This document shows positions 18,733 to 27,779 of a stretch of 64,000 nucleotides of DNA, in pieces (the first letter of the stretch is position 1; every line of letters begins with the position of its first letter). Both the position numbers and the translations under genes were made by a program. The notes beneath the pieces are model-generated. The model did not search any database, was not told the origin of the DNA, and saw only the letters and a program-made list of their open reading frames with translations. The stretch is from an uncultured Acinetobacter sp. GTDB lineage: Bacteria; Pseudomonadota; Gammaproteobacteria; Pseudomonadales; Moraxellaceae. The stretch lies in NCBI GenBank assembly GCA_913777945.1, contig CAJYTY010000008.1, positions 558,001 to 622,000 of the forward strand, given 5' to 3'.

Positions 18733-18812
18733 ATATATAACTGACTGAATTTTGTTGGAATTAAAGTGCATTTAGAGTAGTTTGAGGGTATGAATTTTTG
18801 TGTAAATAGCGC

Positions 18813-19349
18813 ATGCATAACCTCACTATTCGAGAAGCACAACCTGACGACTTAACAACTTTAGTCGAGATCATTAATCAATCGTATCGAGCTGGCGGAC
18901 AGCGTAGCTGGACCTCAGAGCGAGGGCTGGTACAAGGGCAGCGTATTGGTTTCGATCAGTTGAAGCAGCTCTTTTATAAGAGCAACGTAACGCTTTTGGT
19001 TGGAGAAATTTTCACTGCGAGCCAGCATAGTCCTGTTACTGTTGCTTGTCTGGCCTTAAGCTCTAACAAAGATCGGGTTGAAATTGGCACTTATTGCGTA
19101 GCACCAGCATATCAAAATTTAGGATTAGGACGACAAGTATTATCTTTGGCTGAAGCCTATGCGCTTCAGAAGTATCCAAATCTGAAAATTTTTGAAATGT
19201 ATGTACTAGATGTCAGGACTGAGCTTATCGCATTTTATTTGCGTGCAGGCTATATCAAAAGCGGCCATACAGAACCTTATCCCGTTGATGCAGATGTCGG
19301 CGTACCATGTGTGCCGATTGAGTTGATTCATTTGTATAAATCTATTTAA
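18813..19349 (+). CDS. GNAT family N-acetyltransferase
   Basis: This is a 178-residue GNAT acyltransferase. The acetyl-CoA-binding motif A is seen as VAPAYQNLGLGRQVLSLAEA (residues about 97-116), a variant of the R/Q-x-x-G-x-G/A loop. Motif B contains EMYVLDVRTELIAFYLRAGY near residues 130-149. An N-terminal IREAQPDDL is typical. The acceptor substrate is unknown. It ends at a hairpin shared with the convergent ybgE gene. Confidence 0.88.
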   Translation: MHNLTIREAQPDDLTTLVEIINQSYRAGGQRSWTSERGLVQGQRIGFDQLKQLFYKSNVTLLVGEIFTASQHSPVTVACLALSSNKDRVEIGTYCVAPAYQNLGLGRQVLSLAEAYALQKYPNLKIFEMYVLDVRTELIAFYLRAGYIKSGHTEPYPVDADVGVPCVPIELIHLYKSI

Positions 19350-19350
19350 A

Positions 19351-19380
19351 TTATCCACCCTCCCTAAGCAGGGTGGATAA
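19351..19380. terminator. Hairpin between convergent GNAT and ybgE genes
   Basis: TTATCCACCCT and AGGGTGGATAA form a perfect 11-bp stem with an 8-nt loop, placed between two convergent stop codons. The T-run is poor on both sides, so efficiency is uncertain. Confidence 0.6.
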
Positions 19381-19387
19381 ATAAGTT

Positions 19388-19684
19388 CTAGGGTAAATAC
19401 CACAGTATGTAGCCCAACAGCATGAGTGGCCAAGAAATTAACGGGCTAAAGAGCAGTTTCCAAAGCCAAAATTTTGGAATAAATCCCACGCCATGAACAA
19501 ATCCACCGCAAATCCCAAACATGATCAGTGTTAAAGCACCGTGACTATAATTTCCATATTGATCAAGCATGAGATTCGGATAGACCATCATGATTGCGGC
19601 CAGTGGTAAAGCCATTAAAAATGAGATCGGTCTAGTCCAGCTTATGAATCGATGATGTAAAGGAGTGGATATATCGACTGACAT
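19388..19684 (-). CDS. ybgE: Cyd operon protein YbgE
   Basis: This 98-residue membrane protein has three hydrophobic segments (about 20-36, 46-65 and 74-95). The pattern FGICGGFVHGVGFIP in the middle matches YbgE, a small protein encoded at the end of many cydABX operons. Its exact role in cytochrome bd assembly or function is not settled. It starts 3 bp after the cydX stop, so it is almost certainly the last gene of this operon. Confidence 0.85.
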   Translation of the reverse strand: MSVDISTPLHHRFISWTRPISFLMALPLAAIMMVYPNLMLDQYGNYSHGALTLIMFGICGGFVHGVGFIPKFWLWKLLFSPLISWPLMLLGYILWYLP

Positions 19685-19687
19685 GAT

Positions 19688-19789
19688 CTAATCCTCATCG
19701 AGATTCTGATGATGTTCAATATAAAGTGCCCCTAATACACTGGCAAAACAGGCCATCAATATTCCTAAAATCCATGCAAAGTACCACAT
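19688..19789 (-). CDS. cydX: Cytochrome bd oxidase small subunit CydX
   Basis: This 33-residue single-pass peptide begins MWYFAWILGILMACFASVLG, the hallmark of CydX, and ends in acidic residues. CydX stabilises the haem b595/d site of cytochrome bd in E. coli. GGAG sits 8 bp before the ATG at 19789. It lies between cydB (14 bp upstream) and ybgE (3 bp downstream), the usual order. It is short enough to be overlooked by gene finders, but the sequence and position are clear. Confidence 0.92.
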   Translation of the reverse strand: MWYFAWILGILMACFASVLGALYIEHHQNLDED

Positions 19790-19803
19790 AAGCGTTCTCC
19801 GTC

Positions 19804-20946
19804 TTAATACAAATGATGTGAATGAGATTCAACATGTTGATTGGTGATGACGCCCCACATTTTGTAATACGACCACGCGGTATATAGCAAAATGAGTGGT
19901 ACAAAGATACAGGCCGCAATGGTCATAACGCCCAATGTTTTTTGGCTAGAGACAGCATCCCAAAGCGTTAAACTCGAATTTGGCTGAACACTCGATGGCA
20001 GTAAAAAAGGAAAGAGCGCAAAGCCAGCAGTTAGAATGCATCCGATAATACTTAGGCTGGTTCCGGTAAAACTTAAACCTGCTCTATTTATTACGCTGCC
20101 ACCAGTCGCCAGCAATGCACCTAAAATGGCGATGAGTGGAGCAAGCAATGTGACCGGATAAGTATGGTAGTTATTCATCCAGCCAGGATTTGCAGTGGTC
20201 ACTACAACTTTTGCAAGAGGATTTAAAGCGGCGTTAGTGTTTATATGGCTTGCGAAGCTGTATCCGTTAATATGACCCATAAAAAGCCAAACGCCTGCAA
20301 CAACAAAACCCATCAGAAAAACGATAGACATATAACGTGTTGCCCGCGCTGCGCGCTTATACAGATCACCCTCTGTACGAAGCATCAGCCATGATCCACC
20401 ATGTGCACATAGCATAGAGAGGCTAACCACACCACACAGCAGCGCAAATGGATTTAATAAACCAAAAAAGCTACCGCTATAAGTGGAGCGTAAGGTGTCG
20501 TCAAGATTAAATGGAATTCCCAAAAAGAGATTGCCAAATGCAATACCAAAAACTAAAGCAGGTACTGCACCTCCAATACAAAGCGCCCAGTCCCACGCAT
20601 TACGCCATGTCGTATTTTCGAGTTTAGAACGATAATCGAACCCCACCGGTCTTAAAAAAAGCGCAAATAAGACCAAGAGTAATGCCCAGTATAGACCTGA
20701 AAATGCGACAGCGTAGACCATAGGCCAAGCAGCAAATAATGCACCCCCTGCAGTAATAAACCAGACCTGATTGCCATCCCAATGCGGAGCAATTGTATTG
20801 ATTGCACTACGTCTTTCAGTATCCGTTTTACCAACGAAAGGCATGATAGCCATAGCCCCCATATCAAAGCCATCTGTCAGTGCAAATCCGATGAGTAATA
20901 CGCCAACCAAAACCCACCAAATGATTTTTAATAGTTCGTATTCCAT
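19804..20946 (-). CDS. cydB: Cytochrome bd ubiquinol oxidase subunit II
   Basis: This 380-residue inner-membrane subunit of the bd-type terminal oxidase has about nine membrane segments. The N-terminus shows LLIGFALTDGFDMGA, with the conserved GFALTDGFDMG signature. APHWDGNQVWFITAGGALFAAWP follows near residue 55. The length fits the E. coli-type (about 379) subunit. Its start overlaps the cydA stop by one base (TAATG), so translation is coupled. Confidence 0.95.
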   Translation of the reverse strand: MEYELLKIIWWVLVGVLLIGFALTDGFDMGAMAIMPFVGKTDTERRSAINTIAPHWDGNQVWFITAGGALFAAWPMVYAVAFSGLYWALLLVLFALFLRPVGFDYRSKLENTTWRNAWDWALCIGGAVPALVFGIAFGNLFLGIPFNLDDTLRSTYSGSFFGLLNPFALLCGVVSLSMLCAHGGSWLMLRTEGDLYKRAARATRYMSIVFLMGFVVAGVWLFMGHINGYSFASHINTNAALNPLAKVVVTTANPGWMNNYHTYPVTLLAPLIAILGALLATGGSVINRAGLSFTGTSLSIIGCILTAGFALFPFLLPSSVQPNSSLTLWDAVSSQKTLGVMTIAACIFVPLILLYTAWSYYKMWGVITNQHVESHSHHLY

Positions 20947-22532
20947 TATGATTTTACCTCACCAGTCGAGAACCTTTGCGGCTGTGGCTGTTCAAAGTGA
21001 TATTTGCCTGTGTGCAAAGCACTTGGGCCTAGTCGTGCAAATTTGATCATTAAATACATCTCAATAATCAGTAAAACGGTATAAAAGGTTGCAAGCGCTA
21101 GGATTGATCCCCATACATCATGTGAAGTTAAAGTTGAAGCTGATAAATGGGTTGGTAATACTTCACCAATTGTCCAAGGCTGACGGCCACCTTCTGCGAC
21201 ATACCAGCCTGTTTGTGCAGCAATCCAAGGTAAGGGAAGAGCGAAAAGCGCAAATTTGAGTAGCCACGGTTTGTTTTCTGCATTGCGTTTTGCAACGGCC
21301 CAAGCGGCTAAAATAAATAGCAGCAACATCAGCATGCCTGCTGCAACCATGGCACGAAATGAGAAAAACAAGGCTTTTACATTTGGAATTGAATCTTTAA
21401 CCGCCATTTTGATTTCGGTTTCAGAGGCATCAACAACATTGGGTGCATATTTTTTCAGTAACAGACCATAACCGAGATCTTTTTGGTTTTTCTCAAAAGA
21501 GGTCAATACTTTTAATGAGCGTTCACCAGCGCGCAACTGCTCTAAATCTCGATAAGCATGCATACCATTTCGAATCCGAATTTCATGCTGGCGCATTAAG
21601 TCCTGAATGCCGGTCACTTGCTCTGTGGTTGATCGTGTTGCAATCAGACCTAATGCATAAGGTATTTTGATTGCATAATCGGTTCGCATTTCTGTCTGAT
21701 TTGGAATACCAAAGAGCGTAAAACTTGCTGGAGCCGCTTGAGTTTCCCATTCAGATTCAATTGCAGCAAGTTTGGTTTTTTGTACATCACCAAGTTCATA
21801 GCCTGACTCGTCTCCAAGCAATATGACCGACAAAATTGAGGCCATGCCAAAAATGGCAGCAATTGCAAAAGAACGACGTGCAAAGGGAAGGTCGCGTTTT
21901 TTAAGTAAATAATAGCTTGAAATGGCCAGTACAAATACGGCGCCTGTGACATAACCAGCAGACACCGTATGAACAAACTTGACCTGTGCAACAGGGTTGA
22001 AAATTAATGCTGAGAAATCGACGAGCTCCATGCGCATTGTTTGATAATTAAATGCTGCACCCACAGGATTTTGCATCCAGCCATTGGCGACTAAAATCCA
22101 CAATGCTGACATATTGGAACCAATCGCGACGAGCCACGTGACAGCAAGGTGTTGAACTTTAGATAATCTGTCCCACCCAAAGAAAAACAGGCCAATAAAG
22201 GTTGATTCAAGGAAAAAAGCCATTAAACCTTCGATTGCCAAAGGTGCGCCAAAAATGTCTCCAACATAATGAGAATAGTATGCCCAATTGGTTCCAAACT
22301 GAAACTCCATTGTTAGACCTGTGGTAACACCGAGCGCAAAATTAATCCCGAAAAGTTTTCCCCAAAACTGGGTCATATCCTTATAGATTTGTTTGCCAGA
22401 AATCACATAAGTGGTTTCCATAATCGCCAGCAGAAATGCTAGACCAAGCGTCAATGGTACAAATAAAAAATGATACATCGCAGTCATGGCAAACTGGAAC
22501 CGCGAAAGATCGACAACGCTTTCTGAAATCAT
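20946..22532 (-). CDS. cydA: Cytochrome bd ubiquinol oxidase subunit I
   Basis: This 528-residue haem-bearing subunit oxidises ubiquinol and reduces oxygen with high affinity. Visible landmarks are the first helix [19 protein letters not shown] with the conserved histidine, and [24 protein letters not shown]. The long periplasmic Q-loop lies in the middle, and the signature GRQPW occurs near residue 450. AAGGAG lies 8 bp before ATG 22532; a TTG one codon earlier is less likely. The gene heads cydA-cydB-cydX-ybgE and is preceded by an AT-rich region with dyads. Confidence 0.95.
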   Translation of the reverse strand: MISESVVDLSRFQFAMTAMYHFLFVPLTLGLAFLLAIMETTYVISGKQIYKDMTQFWGKLFGINFALGVTTGLTMEFQFGTNWAYYSHYVGDIFGAPLAIEGLMAFFLESTFIGLFFFGWDRLSKVQHLAVTWLVAIGSNMSALWILVANGWMQNPVGAAFNYQTMRMELVDFSALIFNPVAQVKFVHTVSAGYVTGAVFVLAISSYYLLKKRDLPFARRSFAIAAIFGMASILSVILLGDESGYELGDVQKTKLAAIESEWETQAAPASFTLFGIPNQTEMRTDYAIKIPYALGLIATRSTTEQVTGIQDLMRQHEIRIRNGMHAYRDLEQLRAGERSLKVLTSFEKNQKDLGYGLLLKKYAPNVVDASETEIKMAVKDSIPNVKALFFSFRAMVAAGMLMLLLFILAAWAVAKRNAENKPWLLKFALFALPLPWIAAQTGWYVAEGGRQPWTIGEVLPTHLSASTLTSHDVWGSILALATFYTVLLIIEMYLMIKFARLGPSALHTGKYHFEQPQPQRFSTGEVKS

Positions 22533-22646
22533 CAACGTGTCTCCTTGCTTGAGGATAAACTGCCAGCAATATGCTCAGCAGCGTGATGGTCAAAGTTTTT
22601 GGGAGTTGTAGGATGATCAAACCAAATAAGTTTGATTGATATTAGA

Positions 22647-22682
22647 AGAATTAACTTTAAGATTAATATTAAAGTTAATTCT
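22647..22682. repeat. Perfect 14-bp inverted repeat upstream of cydA
   Basis: AGAATTAACTTTAA (22647-22660) and its exact reverse complement (22669-22682) flank an 8-bp spacer, about 115 bp upstream of the cydA start. It could be an operator, or a leader hairpin if the promoter lies further upstream. Confidence 0.6.
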
Positions 22683-22859
22683 CGAATTAGCTTTTTATCT
22701 AAATTCTGATTTGATTTCATTATTTAATCAAATAGATTGAGTTGTTATTTTTATTATTAAATAAAAAAAATTTAAAATAAATATAATTTAATAATTTATT
22801 TTAAAAAATTTAATATTTATATATAAATCATAAACTTAAATAATAAAAAATTAATTCAT

Positions 22860-22909
22860 ATTAAAATAGTTGGAATTATAATTTAATCCTATTAAAATGG
22901 TTGGAATTA
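22860..22909. repeat. 19-bp direct repeat
   Basis: ATTAAAATAGTTGGAATTA at 22860 recurs at 22891 with a single change (A to G), a 31-bp period of about three helical turns. It is compatible with binding sites on one face of the DNA, or a simple duplication. Confidence 0.55.
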
Positions 22910-22943
22910 ATGTAATTCTGATAAAATTAGTAAGATTAATTAG

Positions 22944-22974
22944 GTTAATTCTGAGTGGATTAATCAGAATTAAC
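22944..22974. repeat. Perfect 11-bp inverted repeat upstream of cydA
   Basis: GTTAATTCTGA (22944-22954) and TCAGAATTAAC (22964-22974) are exact reverse complements around a 9-bp spacer. They share GTTAATTCT/AGAATTAAC with the dyad near 22660, but with the core in the opposite order. Confidence 0.6.
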
Positions 22975-23130
22975 TATATTTTTATAATATTTTAAACCAA
23001 GTATTTTGGTTGGATTAAATTGTGAATAAAATTGAATTTAATAGTTAAAGATTAAAAAATAAAAACTTAGGAATAAATTGAACACATATTAAAGTATGAT
23101 GTATTAATTAGAAGAAGTGACTGTCTTGAT

Positions 23131-23168
23131 TAAAAAAGCCCCGAGTGCGAACACTCGAGGCTTTTTTT
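23131..23168 (-). terminator. Rho-independent terminator of cca
   Basis: AAAAAAGCC-CGAGTG pairs with CACTCG-GGCTTTTTT around CGAA with one internal mismatch. It abuts the cca stop codon and continues into T-rich sequence leftward. Confidence 0.88.
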
Positions 23169-24409
23169 TATGAACTATGTTCAGATCGCTCATGGCGTTG
23201 TTTAAGTGAAGCAAGCGCATCAATACGATACTGAATCAACATTTCGCCAATTTCCGGCCCCTTAATGTCAGCGGGTAAATCTTGTGCCTTGATTGAGCGG
23301 ACCACTTGTATCGCCTCATATAAAAATGATGCTTGAGGATAAGGACGATTTTCGAGTCCTAGGCGTCCACGTGCATCACATTCACAGGCTTGTATAAAGG
23401 CTTCTACACGTTCAGGTCGACGTAACACATCTAGGCGTTGTAATAAACGCCATAACGTACCGGGCTTGAGCGACATCGCTTGATGGCATTTTAAGTGTTC
23501 TTTACATACTGCAAGCGCAAGCTGTTTGGTTTGTGTTGATACTTTTAACCGGTCAGACAATGCCTCGACAGGTGGGATTCCTCGCTCTTCGTGCATGATG
23601 TGCCGCGGTAGCATCTCTTTGGGGGTGAGGGCCTTACCTAAATCATGAACCAGTACCGCATAACGCACATCGAGTGAATAGTTCGCTTTACACGCTTGTC
23701 TTAAAGACATCAAGGTATGAATACCACAGTCAATTTCGGGGTGATATTCTGGCCGCTGCGGTACACCAAACAGCGCATCAATTTCTGGAAAAAGTACTTT
23801 GAGTGCATCACAATCGCGTAAAACCTGAAAGTAAACATCTGCGTGCTCTTCCATCAGTGCTCGCGATGTTTCTTTCCATACACGTTCCGCTGTTAAACAT
23901 TCAAGTTCACCAGATGCACTGATCCGCTGCATAAGTTGTAAGGTTTCATCGGCAATTTGAAAGCCATATTTTGTATAGCGGGCTGCAAAACGAGCTACAC
24001 GTAATACTCGTAAAGGATCTTCGACAAATGCCTCGGATACATGACGTAATATCCGGTTATTTAAATCATCTTGGCCACCATAGGGATCATAAACATTTCC
24101 AGCATCGTCCATGGCCATGGCATTGATGGTTAAATCCCGACGGATCAGATCGTCTTCTAAACTGACTTCTGGCGCGGTGAAAAAATTGAAACCATGATAA
24201 CCCGTTCCCGATTTACGTTCGGTACGGGCGAGTGCGTATTCTTCTTTTGTTTTTGGATGTAGAAAAACGGGGAAATCTTTCCCCACGGGGGTAAAACCTT
24301 GATCGAGTAATTGTTGTGGGGTTGCACCCACCACCACGTAATCTTTTTCGTGATAGGAATGACCTAAAAGCTGATCTCGAACGGCGCCGCCGACTAAATA
24401 CACGTGCAT
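23168..24409 (-). CDS. cca: CCA-adding tRNA nucleotidyltransferase with HD domain
   Basis: This 413-residue enzyme adds or repairs the 3' CCA of tRNAs. The class II nucleotidyltransferase head shows LVGGAVRDQLLG (residues 5-16) and EKDYVVVG. RRDLTINAMA and DPLRVLRVARFAARY follow, and a C-terminal HD phosphohydrolase part is marked by VHDLGKALTP near residue 255. It is the E. coli-type multifunctional form. Its ribosome-binding site (AGAGG, 7 bp before the ATG) lies inside the right arm of the maeB terminator stem, which could tie cca translation to that RNA structure. Confidence 0.95.
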   Translation of the reverse strand: MHVYLVGGAVRDQLLGHSYHEKDYVVVGATPQQLLDQGFTPVGKDFPVFLHPKTKEEYALARTERKSGTGYHGFNFFTAPEVSLEDDLIRRDLTINAMAMDDAGNVYDPYGGQDDLNNRILRHVSEAFVEDPLRVLRVARFAARYTKYGFQIADETLQLMQRISASGELECLTAERVWKETSRALMEEHADVYFQVLRDCDALKVLFPEIDALFGVPQRPEYHPEIDCGIHTLMSLRQACKANYSLDVRYAVLVHDLGKALTPKEMLPRHIMHEERGIPPVEALSDRLKVSTQTKQLALAVCKEHLKCHQAMSLKPGTLWRLLQRLDVLRRPERVEAFIQACECDARGRLGLENRPYPQASFLYEAIQVVRSIKAQDLPADIKGPEIGEMLIQYRIDALASLKQRHERSEHSS

Positions 24410-24412
24410 GAA

Positions 24413-24457
24413 AAAACCTCTGTTCCTTAAGCAATCATGCTACAGAACAGAGGTTTT
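24413..24457 (-). terminator. maeB terminator overlapping the cca ribosome-binding site
   Basis: AAAACCTCTGTTC (24413-24425 complement) and its 13-bp partner at 24445-24457 form a perfect stem with a 19-nt loop, followed leftward by TTTTTT. The cca start codon is four bases beyond the stem's T-run. The AGAGG used as cca Shine-Dalgarno is base-paired in the stem. Confidence 0.8.
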
Positions 24458-24496
24458 CACAAGTCACAAAAATGTGCTTTTCAATAAAGCAAAGGC

Positions 24497-26767
24497 TTAT
24501 GCTTCACTTTGCTGAATTTCTGCTACAGTCAAGGCGGTCATGTTTAACACACGACGTGTTGTTGCTGTTGGCGTCAAGATATGTACAGGTTTTGCAGCAC
24601 CAAGCAAAATTGGGCCAATCGTCACGTTGTTACCAGACGTTGCTTTTAACAGGTTAAACGAAATGTTTGCCGCATCAAGATTTGGCATGATCAACAAGTT
24701 TGCAGAACCTTTAAAGCTTGAGCTTGGGAATGCAGAATGACGAATGCTCTCATCAAGTGCTGCATCACCGTGCATTTCGCCTTCAACTTCAAGCTCAGGC
24801 GCACGTTCACTGAGTAAACGATGCACTTCACGCATTTTTTGCGCGCTTGGATCATGCTGATTGCTACCAAAGCTTGAGTGTGAAAGGAGTGCAACACGTG
24901 GTGTAATACCAAAACGACGCACTTCTTCAGCTGCCAGAATAGTCATTTCGACCAGTTGTTCTGCGCTTGGATTGGTATTGACATAAGTATCTGCAATAAA
25001 TAAGTTACGATCTTCAAGCATCAAGGCATTGAGAGTGAAGAACGTATTTGAACCTTCTTTAAGCCCAATAATGTTGCTAACAAAGTCTAAATGAATATCG
25101 TAGCTACTATAAGTACCGCAAAGCATACCGTCTGCTTTACCAAACTTCACCAGCATCGCTGCAATTAAGGTCGAGCGGCGACGAGCTTCACGTTGAGCAT
25201 ATTCAACAGTCACGCCTTTACGTTGCATAATCTGGTAGTAATCTTTCCAGAACTCTTCGTAAAGTGGATTATTTTCTTGGTCAACAATTTCAACGTTTAC
25301 GCCATTTTCCAAGCGAAGACCTAATTTTTTGATATTGGCTTCAATGACAGCAGTACGACCAACCAAAACAGGGAAGGCAATACCGTCATCCACTGCAATT
25401 TGTGCTGTCCGTAACACGCGGTAATCTTCACCTTCAGCATAAGCGATACGTTTAGGATCGGTTTTTGCCTGAGAGAAAATAGGCTTCATAATAAACGCTG
25501 AGTTATATACAAACTCAGACAGTTTTTGGCGATATGCAGAAAAATCTTCGATTGGACGAGTCGCTACGCCAGAATCCATTGCTGCTTTTGCTACGGCAGG
25601 TGCAATTTCAAGAATCAAACGTTGATCAAGCGGGCGTGGAATGAGGTAATCACGACCAAAAGATGCTGATTTCTCACCGTAAGTTGCAGCATCGGCTTCA
25701 ATGTGCGCCATACGCGCAATCGCGTGAACACAAGCAATCTTCATATCTTCATTGATTGTGGTTGCGCCCACATCCAATGCGCCACGGAAAATGTACGGGA
25801 AGCACAGTGCGTTGTTTACTTGGTTTGGATAGTCTGAACGACCAGTTGCCATAATGACATCTGGACGCACAGCATGCGCATCTTCAGGTAAAATTTCAGG
25901 ATCAGGGTTGGCCAAAGCAAAGATGATTGGGTTTTCAGCCATCACCTTCACCATTTCTTTGGTGAGAATACCCGCAGCTGAAAGGCCAAGGAACATATCT
26001 GCTCCCGCCATCACTTCGTGAAGTTGAGTGGCAGCAATGTCTTGAACATAACGCTTTTTAGAATCGTCCAAGCCGTCACGAGAAGTTGTGATTAGGCCGC
26101 GTGAGTCCGCAACGATGATATTTTCTTTATTTACGCCAATAGCACAAAGTAAATCTAGGCAAGAAAGTGCCGCTGCACCTGCGCCTGATGCCACAATTTT
26201 AATATCTTCAATCTTTTTGTTGACGATTTGAAGTGCATTTAATAGGGCAGAACCGACAATAATACTTGTTCCATGTTGATCGTCATGAAACACAGGAATG
26301 TTCATGCGTTCACGAAGTTTTTTCTCGATATAAAAACATTCTGGCGCTTTGATGTCTTCAAGGTTGATCCCACCAAAAGTAGGTTCTAACGCTGCAACAA
26401 TATCCACGATTTTGTCTGGATCATTTTCATCAATTTCGATGTCAAATACATCTACACCAGCGAATTTTTTAAATAAAACGCCTTTACCTTCCATCACTGG
26501 CTTAGATGCCAAAGGTCCGATATTGCCTAGACCTAAAACAGCAGTACCATTACTGACAACGGCGACCAAGTTACCACGTGCCGTATATTTTGCAGCAGCT
26601 GAAGGATCACGTTCAATCTCTAAACATGGAGCCGCAACGCCAGGTGAGTATGCAAGTGCTAAGTCATGCTGATTGACAAGCTGCTTACTCGGCGTAACGC
26701 TGATTTTCCCCGGAGTTGGGTTTTCGTGGTAATACAAAGCAGCCTGTTTTAATGATTGATCGTCCAT
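24497..26767 (-). CDS. maeB: NADP-dependent malic enzyme, phosphotransacetylase-fused
   Basis: This 756-residue enzyme decarboxylates malate to pyruvate and yields NADPH. Residues 1-165 form the malic enzyme N-domain ([25 protein letters not shown] motif). Residues about 165-390 form the NAD(P)-binding domain ([16 protein letters not shown]). Residues about 430-756 form a phosphate acetyltransferase-like domain, usually regulatory and catalytically inactive, with TVGPILLG-type end motifs. The length is usual for MaeB. It ends at the terminator shared with cca. Confidence 0.93.
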   Translation of the reverse strand: MDDQSLKQAALYYHENPTPGKISVTPSKQLVNQHDLALAYSPGVAAPCLEIERDPSAAAKYTARGNLVAVVSNGTAVLGLGNIGPLASKPVMEGKGVLFKKFAGVDVFDIEIDENDPDKIVDIVAALEPTFGGINLEDIKAPECFYIEKKLRERMNIPVFHDDQHGTSIIVGSALLNALQIVNKKIEDIKIVASGAGAAALSCLDLLCAIGVNKENIIVADSRGLITTSRDGLDDSKKRYVQDIAATQLHEVMAGADMFLGLSAAGILTKEMVKVMAENPIIFALANPDPEILPEDAHAVRPDVIMATGRSDYPNQVNNALCFPYIFRGALDVGATTINEDMKIACVHAIARMAHIEADAATYGEKSASFGRDYLIPRPLDQRLILEIAPAVAKAAMDSGVATRPIEDFSAYRQKLSEFVYNSAFIMKPIFSQAKTDPKRIAYAEGEDYRVLRTAQIAVDDGIAFPVLVGRTAVIEANIKKLGLRLENGVNVEIVDQENNPLYEEFWKDYYQIMQRKGVTVEYAQREARRRSTLIAAMLVKFGKADGMLCGTYSSYDIHLDFVSNIIGLKEGSNTFFTLNALMLEDRNLFIADTYVNTNPSAEQLVEMTILAAEEVRRFGITPRVALLSHSSFGSNQHDPSAQKMREVHRLLSERAPELEVEGEMHGDAALDESIRHSAFPSSSFKGSANLLIMPNLDAANISFNLLKATSGNNVTIGPILLGAAKPVHILTPTATTRRVLNMTALTVAEIQQSEA

Positions 26768-27039
26768 CTGAGTCTCGGTTGTTACAAGTGTTTAACTAGT
26801 CAAATACAGGGGGTGTAATGGGCTAAATTCAATCGAATATATCATTAGTTCGATACTTCTCACAGTCAAAAAATATCAAAATTCAATAAAGTTCGCCTTT
26901 ACCTGTATAGCGAGGTCAGACCACACTGACCAGATTTTTTTTTGAAAAAAAGCCCTGCGTGATCTAACTTATAGATTTTAGCGATTAATAGCGCATCGCT
27001 TGTTGAATATGAAGTTGAGGTGATTAGATCACCAAAATG

Positions 27040-27774
27040 TTAAGCACTAAAGTGATAGTTCAAAATTGATAAAGCAACTACAGGTGCGGTTTCCGTGCGT
27101 AGTACACGCTCACCAATACACCAGTTGATGAAGCCTGCTTGATTGGCCGCACTGATTTCAGATTCGCTCAAGCCACCCTCGGGGCCAATCAGTAAGGCCA
27201 GTGCCTGATTTGCATGTTGCAAAACTGGGGATTGCTCTTTTTCGGGGGCCAGTACCAATTTGGTCGCTGGAAGTGAATCAGACTGCAACCATTCATGAAG
27301 TGCAATGGGTGCTAAAATTTGAGGCACACGATTTAAACCGCATTGTTCACATGCTGCGATTGCTACACTTTGCCAATGATCCAGCTTTTTTTGATCACGA
27401 TCGTATTTTAGACGCATTTCACAGCGTTCACTGGTGAGCAGCTGAATCTGATCGACCCCCAATTCAGTGGCTTTCTGAATTGCATAATCCATACGATCGC
27501 CTTTACTCATGACCTGCCCAAGCAAGGCTTTAAAGCGTGGGCTACGATCCGTTGCATCAAATGCCTCGACTTGTACAGTGGCATTTTTTTTATTGATTTC
27601 AATAAGGCGGACATGATATTCACCGCCCTGACCATTAAAAAAAACAGCCTGATCATTCAATTGTGCGCGCAACACACGAACCCAATGATGAAATACAGAC
27701 TCGGTTAACAAGAGTTGCGTGTCGACGTGAAGATCTGCTTCGATAAAAAAACGGTTCATTGGGATGTGACTCAA
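27040..27774 (-). CDS. rsmE: 16S rRNA (uracil1498-N3)-methyltransferase RsmE
   Basis: This 244-residue SPOUT-class methyltransferase methylates U1498 in 16S rRNA using SAM. An N-terminal PUA-like domain (RFFIEADLHVD) is followed by the knotted SPOUT domain, with the SAM-binding LLIGPEGGLSESE near residue 195 and LGERVLRTETAPV-type end (CIGERVLRTETAPVVAL). It starts 5 bp after the metF stop, so it is co-transcribed with metF. Confidence 0.94.
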   Translation of the reverse strand: MSHIPMNRFFIEADLHVDTQLLLTESVFHHWVRVLRAQLNDQAVFFNGQGGEYHVRLIEINKKNATVQVEAFDATDRSPRFKALLGQVMSKGDRMDYAIQKATELGVDQIQLLTSERCEMRLKYDRDQKKLDHWQSVAIAACEQCGLNRVPQILAPIALHEWLQSDSLPATKLVLAPEKEQSPVLQHANQALALLIGPEGGLSESEISAANQAGFINWCIGERVLRTETAPVVALSILNYHFSA

Positions 27775-27779
27775 AAAAG

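Larger units (their letters stand above)
22533..23131. other. Very AT-rich non-coding region upstream of cydA
   Basis: About 600 bp with almost no G or C separate cydA from the cca terminator. I see no credible gene. It contains two perfect dyads sharing the core AGAATTAAC (22647-22682 and 22944-22974) and a 19-bp direct repeat 31 bp apart (22860-22878, 22891-22909). It may be the cyd promoter/operator region, but could also be a remnant of transferred DNA. Confidence 0.6.

Noticed and set aside
26349..26672. Plus-strand frame of 107 codons inside maeB
   Set aside because: It is antisense to a well-conserved part of MaeB, with Ser/Pro bias typical of shadow frames.
27019..27033. Palindrome GGTGAT-TAG-ATCACC after rsmE
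   Set aside because: Six-bp stem without a T-run; too weak to call a terminator or operator.
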